Source: Eubacteriales bacterium
Lineage (GTDB): Bacteria > Bacillota > Clostridia > Christensenellales > SZUA-584
Length of the DNA stretch: 26,482 bases
Assembly: GCA_028711205.1 (NCBI GenBank)
Contig: JAQTSP010000004.1
Location: 1 to 26,482 of the forward strand
Direction: 5' to 3'
Position numbers and translations under genes: made by a program. The stretch's first letter is position 1, and every line of letters starts with the position of its first letter. This document shows, piece after piece, positions 23,752 through 26,482 of the stretch. The notes under the pieces are model-generated. The model saw only the letters and a list, made by a program, of their open reading frames with translations, had not been told where the DNA came from and did no database searches.

Positions 23752-24753
23752 TTAATACTCCGGTTCTTTTTGCCAAGGCATCATTTTACGCAGCTCTTTG
23801 CCCACTTTCTCGACGGGGAGGTCGCGTTCCAGTCTTTTCCTTGCCATGAAAGCCGGCCGTCCCGCCTTGTTTTCAAGTATCCACCTTTTCGCGAATTCGC
23901 CTTCCTGGATCTCTTTTAAGACCTGTTTCATTTCTTTTCTTGTCTCGTCCGTGATGATGCGCCGGCCGATCGAATAATCGCCGAATTCGGCCGTGTCGCT
24001 GATCGAATAGCGCATATACGACAGGCCGCCCTGGTTGATCATATCGACAATCAGTTTCATCTCGTGCAGGCACTCAAAGTACGCGCTCTCGGGCTCGTAT
24101 CCCGCTTCGACAAGCGTATCAAAACCGGCTTTCATCAGCTCGGTCACGCCGCCGCACAGAACGGCCTGCTCACCGAAAAGATCCGTCTCCGTCTCTTCTC
24201 GAAACGTCGTCTGCAATATGCCCGCGCGCGCGCCGCCGATGCCGTACGCGTATGCCAGCGCGACATCCTGCGTATCGCCCGAAGGATCCTGCGCAACCGC
24301 GATCAGGCAGGGCACGCCTTTGCCTTCCTGATACTGAGAGCGTACCGTATGACCCGGGCCCTTGGGCGCGATCATAAACACGTTGACGTCAGCTGGCGGC
24401 CGTATCTGTCCATAATGGATATTGAAACCGTGCGCAAACATCAGGTATTTTCCGGCCGTCAGATTGGGTTTGACAGATTCCTCATAGATCGCGGGCTGCT
24501 TTTCGTCGTTGACCAGCATCACAATGATATCCGCCTGTTTTGCGGCATCCGCCGCCGTTGCGACTTTTAGCCCCTGGGCCTCTGCCGCCTTCCAGGATCT
24601 GGAGCCGTTGTACAGACCGACGATCACGTCAAAACCTGATTCGTGCAAATTGAGCGCGTGCGCATGCCCCTGGCTGCCATACCCGATAATCGCGATCGTT
24701 TTGCCCGTCAGATACTCTTTTTTACAGTCTTCCTGATAAAATAATTTTGCCAT
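23752..24753 (-). CDS. ilvC: Ketol-acid reductoisomerase (class I)
   Basis: A 333-residue class I enzyme performing the Mg-dependent alkyl migration and NAD(P)H reduction of acetolactate and acetohydroxybutyrate. The Rossmann motif GYGSQGHAHALNL is at about 24-36, the cofactor-selectivity loop reads GLYNGSRSWKAAE, FAHGFNIHYG lies near residue 107 and MIAPKGPGHTVR near residue 128. The metal-ligand stretch ETETDLFGEQAVLCGG is near residue 188. The ATG follows AAAGGAGAGGG. It lies 50 bp after the GNAT gene and 35 bp before cimA. Confidence 0.97.
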   Translation of the reverse strand: MAKLFYQEDCKKEYLTGKTIAIIGYGSQGHAHALNLHESGFDVIVGLYNGSRSWKAAEAQGLKVATAADAAKQADIIVMLVNDEKQPAIYEESVKPNLTAGKYLMFAHGFNIHYGQIRPPADVNVFMIAPKGPGHTVRSQYQEGKGVPCLIAVAQDPSGDTQDVALAYAYGIGGARAGILQTTFREETETDLFGEQAVLCGGVTELMKAGFDTLVEAGYEPESAYFECLHEMKLIVDMINQGGLSYMRYSISDTAEFGDYSIGRRIITDETRKEMKQVLKEIQEGEFAKRWILENKAGRPAFMARKRLERDLPVEKVGKELRKMMPWQKEPEY

Positions 24754-24803
24754 TTTCCCTCTCCTTTAATCTTAATATGTTAATACTGTTGATTTTAATT
24801 ATT

Positions 24804-25268
24804 CTACAACCGTTTAAAACACCTTTTATTATAACTCATATAACCGTTACCTTCCCAAAAAGCCTGAGACAGAAGGTTCTTAATCGATACCACGCACTCC
24901 GCTCTGTTAATTCCATTGTCTATAAACCATGCTTCACATTCAGACAGCAGTTTTCTCCCTGCACCCTTGCCCCGGAATTTTTCCGCTACGCACATGGAAT
25001 AGACTTCTCCGATCTTGCTGTCCAAGTATACTGGCGGCAGATCATCAATCATAGCAAATACATACCCAATAACTTCGTCTTCGGCACAGCACACAAAAAC
25101 TCTTTTGTCCTGATCCATGATATTCGCCAGCGCGTAATCGCGGAATAGTTCTTCAGCATTCGTTTTCATATTATAGACAGAATCTAAATCCATATGAAAA
25201 CGCATCATGACTTTCCACAACGAAACAATGCTTTCCAGGTCCTCTCTATTAGCCCTTCTTATGCGCAT
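24804..25268 (-). CDS. GNAT-family N-acetyltransferase
   Basis: A 154-residue single-domain GNAT protein. Motif A is clear: VYSMCVAEKFRGKGAGRKLLSE near residues 90-112, containing the acetyl-CoA pyrophosphate loop RGKGAG. The preceding beta strand VIGYVFAMID and the C-terminal AFWEGNGYMSYNKRCFKRL, a typical F-x-GF-type ending, complete the fold. It sits inside the ilv operon between ilvN and ilvC, where no acetyltransferase is expected, and its DNA looks more AT-rich than its neighbours. Its substrate cannot be told from sequence. It may acetylate an amino acid or simply be an insertion into the operon. Confidence 0.88.
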   Translation of the reverse strand: MRIRRANREDLESIVSLWKVMMRFHMDLDSVYNMKTNAEELFRDYALANIMDQDKRVFVCCAEDEVIGYVFAMIDDLPPVYLDSKIGEVYSMCVAEKFRGKGAGRKLLSECEAWFIDNGINRAECVVSIKNLLSQAFWEGNGYMSYNKRCFKRL

Positions 25269-25374
25269 AAAGGCTTATCCTTTCTTAAACTTCACAGATC
25301 GATGTATGCTATAAATCATCCCTGCCTATTTTTCTTCTTAAAATCCTCCTGCCAGATTTCCTTGCCATTATATC

Positions 25375-25878
25375 TTAATAATCATCGCCTTTATACAACT
25401 GTGTATCGCCGCTCTCAAGAGCGACCATACCCGTTCTCGCAATTTCAACAATACCGAACTTTTTAAACGCTTCGATACTCTCGTTAATATATGATATCGT
25501 ACCTGTAAGCTGCACCGTCGTCGTATGTTCGCCCATATCAAGCACAACGCCCCACCTTGAGTTCACGACTTCCATAAAATCTTTTCTGTCGATACCGACA
25601 GCGCCGACCTTGACAAGCGCGATCTCCCTCAGTGTTCCTTTGTCCCTTGGTATTTCTTTGATGGCTTTAACATCGAGCAGCTTGTCGAACTGCTTGATAA
25701 CCTGCTCGATCACGGAATCATCGGCAAACATGACGATCGTGATCCTTGACAGAGCGGGGTCGTCCGTCACACCGACGGTCAGGCTCTCGATATTAAACCC
25801 GCGCCTGCTGACAAGACCCGATATTCTGCAAAGTACGCCGGGCTGATTTGATACGATAAAAGATATGACTCGCTGCAT
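25375..25878 (-). CDS. ilvN: Acetolactate synthase, small (regulatory) subunit
   Basis: A 167-residue regulatory subunit that activates IlvB and confers feedback inhibition by valine. The N-terminal ACT domain has SNQPGVLCRISGLVSRRGFNIESL near residues 9-32, the usual valine-binding segment. A second ferredoxin-like domain follows from about 80 to 158 with REIALVKV and MEVVNSRWGVVLDMG. Length matches the family. The ATG is preceded by AAAGGA and follows directly on the T-box leader. It is the first gene of the operon. Confidence 0.96.
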   Translation of the reverse strand: MQRVISFIVSNQPGVLCRISGLVSRRGFNIESLTVGVTDDPALSRITIVMFADDSVIEQVIKQFDKLLDVKAIKEIPRDKGTLREIALVKVGAVGIDRKDFMEVVNSRWGVVLDMGEHTTTVQLTGTISYINESIEAFKKFGIVEIARTGMVALESGDTQLYKGDDY

Positions 25879-25906
25879 TTTATTTTTCCTTTCTATTCGT
25901 TATAAT

Positions 25907-25947
25907 AAAAAAACCGCATACTCCTCTATAAAATTGAAGAGACGCAG
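25907..25947 (-). terminator. T-box-controlled terminator upstream of ilvN
   Basis: On the minus strand CTGCGTCTCTTC (25947-25936) pairs with GAGGAGTATGCGG (25926-25914) with one bulge and G-U pairs, followed by seven Ts (25913-25907). It lies just after the T-box sequence and is the alternative to the antiterminator fold. Confidence 0.88.
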
Positions 25948-26170
25948 TTGTTATTCCAACCTCGCGGTACCACTCATCTTGTCTTTGAAAAAAGACCACT
26001 TCAGACTCCATCAAGCCCTAAATCGATAACGGGATTAACCGGCTATGTCTACTTAGCCTTTCGACACGCAACTCCGGAGGGATTCGTCTAACACCACGTT
26101 GCTGGATTGCACCAGATACCAGCTCTCTGTAAACATGCGTGTTAACCCTGTCTCCATCAACGTTTTATAT
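25907..26170 (-). promoter_or_regulatory. T-box leader (tRNA-sensing attenuator) of the ilv operon
   Basis: The leader shows the T-box landmarks in order on the minus strand. AGAGAGC (26128-26122) sits in the stem I AG-bulge region, below a perfect GCTGG/CCAGC apical hairpin (26123-26101). CCCGTTATCG lies at 26033-26024. The T-box core TGGTACCGCG is at 25972-25963, and the terminator follows. TGGT pairs with a tRNA 3' end having discriminator A, which suits tRNA-Ile, -Leu or -Val. A K-turn-like GATGGAG/CTCCGGAGT base of stem I places ATC (26083-26081, isoleucine) as the best specifier candidate. It is followed by C rather than the usual purine, so this is uncertain. Uncharged tRNA should favour read-through into ilvN. 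Confidence 0.92.
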
Positions 26171-26177
26171 TATAAAG

Positions 26178-26206
26178 ATATTAACAAACATATTTTTATT
26201 TGTCAA
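26178..26206 (-). promoter_or_regulatory. Consensus sigma-A promoter of the ilv operon
   Basis: On the minus strand a perfect TTGACA (26206-26201), a 17-bp spacer and TAATAT (26183-26178) place the start point near 26170, immediately before stem I of the T-box. With such a strong promoter, control rests mainly on the T-box. Confidence 0.88.
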
Positions 26207-26325
26207 TAAATAATGGGGAAATTATGCTTTTCTTTATCTGATTGCTATCTTTTTTTCGTGAATTTCATTTGCCTTGCAGTGGATAATTAAAAAATTATAC
26301 ACAAATAACATTTCTTTTGTTTTTA

Positions 26326-26355
26326 TTGACAAGCGCTGTATCAATCTCTTATAAT
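26326..26355 (+). promoter_or_regulatory. Consensus promoter of the tRNA-Ser gene
   Basis: TTGACA (26326-26331), an 18-bp spacer and a perfect TATAAT (26350-26355) lie 22 bp before the mature 5' end of the tRNA. The stretch from 26207 to 26325, between the two divergent promoters, is AT-rich and holds nothing else I can identify. Confidence 0.88.
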
Positions 26356-26377
26356 GTACTAGTTTCTATATCGGTTT

Positions 26378-26471
26378 GGAGAAGTACCCAAGTTTGGCTG
26401 AAGGGGCTCCCCTGCTAAGGGAGTAGGCCGGGGTAACCGGCGCGAGGGTTCAAATCCCTCCTTCTCCGCCA
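26378..26471 (+). tRNA. tRNA-Ser (anticodon GCU)
   Basis: GGAGAAG at the 5' end pairs with CTTCTCC at 26461-26467, followed by discriminator G and an encoded CCA (26469-26471). The anticodon arm reads CTCCCCTGCTAAGGGAG, giving anticodon GCU for AGC/AGU serine codons. A long variable arm (GCCGGGGTAACCGGC) marks it as class II, as expected for serine. The T arm GAGGGTTCAAATCCCTC is canonical. Confidence 0.96.
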
Positions 26472-26482
26472 AAATCTACAAT

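Noticed and set aside
24600..24660. Tyr instead of Arg in the IlvC cofactor loop (GLYNGSRSW), suggesting altered NADPH/NADH preference
   Set aside because: As far as I recall, Clostridial IlvC proteins commonly have GLY-x-GS at this point, so it is not a distinctive change and says nothing firm about cofactor use.
25309..25368. 19-residue basic ORF between ilvN and the GNAT gene (minus strand, starts MARKSGRR)
   Set aside because: No ribosome binding site at useful spacing and very short; most likely chance in the gap.
1..26482. Mobile elements, CRISPR arrays, prophage, defence genes or biosynthetic clusters
   Set aside because: No transposase, integrase, regular repeat array, defence-type domain or specialised synthase was seen; the gene content is core metabolism, secretion, sporulation and transport.

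Overview
The window looks like a chromosomal segment from an endospore-forming member of the Clostridia (Firmicutes). The grounds are a yabP-yabQ-divIC sporulation and division cluster, a T-box leader on the branched-chain amino acid operon, 2-oxoacid:ferredoxin oxidoreductase chemistry, several ferredoxin-type proteins typical of anaerobes, strong AGGAGG-type ribosome binding sites, and a moderate GC content with AT-rich intergenic gaps. I see no insertion sequence, prophage, CRISPR array or rRNA. I cannot name the genus.

Layout, left to right. (1) 1-1996, minus strand: an aldo/keto reductase with a C-terminal ferredoxin domain, followed by mtnA (methylthioribose-1-phosphate isomerase), which runs off the left edge. 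(2) 2232-6317, plus strand: a PlsC-like acyltransferase fused to a zinc ribbon, an ESS-family Na+/glutamate-type symporter, a rho-independent terminator, then a GPH-family sugar-type symporter. (3) 6300-8350, minus strand: yabP, yabQ, divIC, a terminator, then a Ppx/GppA phosphatase with its own promoter. The phosphatase overlaps the symporter tail to tail by 18 bp. (4) 8433-13032, minus strand: secA, prfB (without the usual programmed frameshift) and a flavodoxin-ferredoxin (EFR1-type) protein. (5) 13226-15194, minus strand: a cupin-type XRE regulator, a HisD-family dehydrogenase and a possible 34-residue ORF. This unit diverges from (6) 15422-18003, plus strand, a four-subunit branched-chain-type 2-oxoacid:ferredoxin oxidoreductase (vorDBAC), which ends at a good terminator. 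(7) 18060-18329, minus strand: a small zinc-ribbon membrane protein. (8) 18389-26183, minus strand: a branched-chain amino acid operon behind a consensus promoter and a T-box. Its order is ilvN, a GNAT acetyltransferase, ilvC, cimA, a leuB remnant, ilvD, ilvB. (9) A tRNA-Ser(GCU) gene with its own promoter lies at the right edge.

How the genes fit together. The ilv operon encodes acetolactate synthase (ilvB/ilvN), reductoisomerase and dehydratase, enough to make 2-oxoisovalerate (valine) and the last shared steps of isoleucine synthesis. Citramalate synthase supplies the threonine-independent route to 2-oxobutyrate. That route also needs LeuC, LeuD and LeuB. LeuC and LeuD are absent here, and LeuB survives only as a 115-codon in-frame fusion of its two ends. 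This broken section is the most unusual thing in the window. The nearby Vor complex works on the same branched-chain 2-oxoacids, in the degradative or reductive-carboxylation direction, so two opposing branched-chain modules sit within a few kilobases. The rest is largely housekeeping. I did not find a convincing new multi-gene system.
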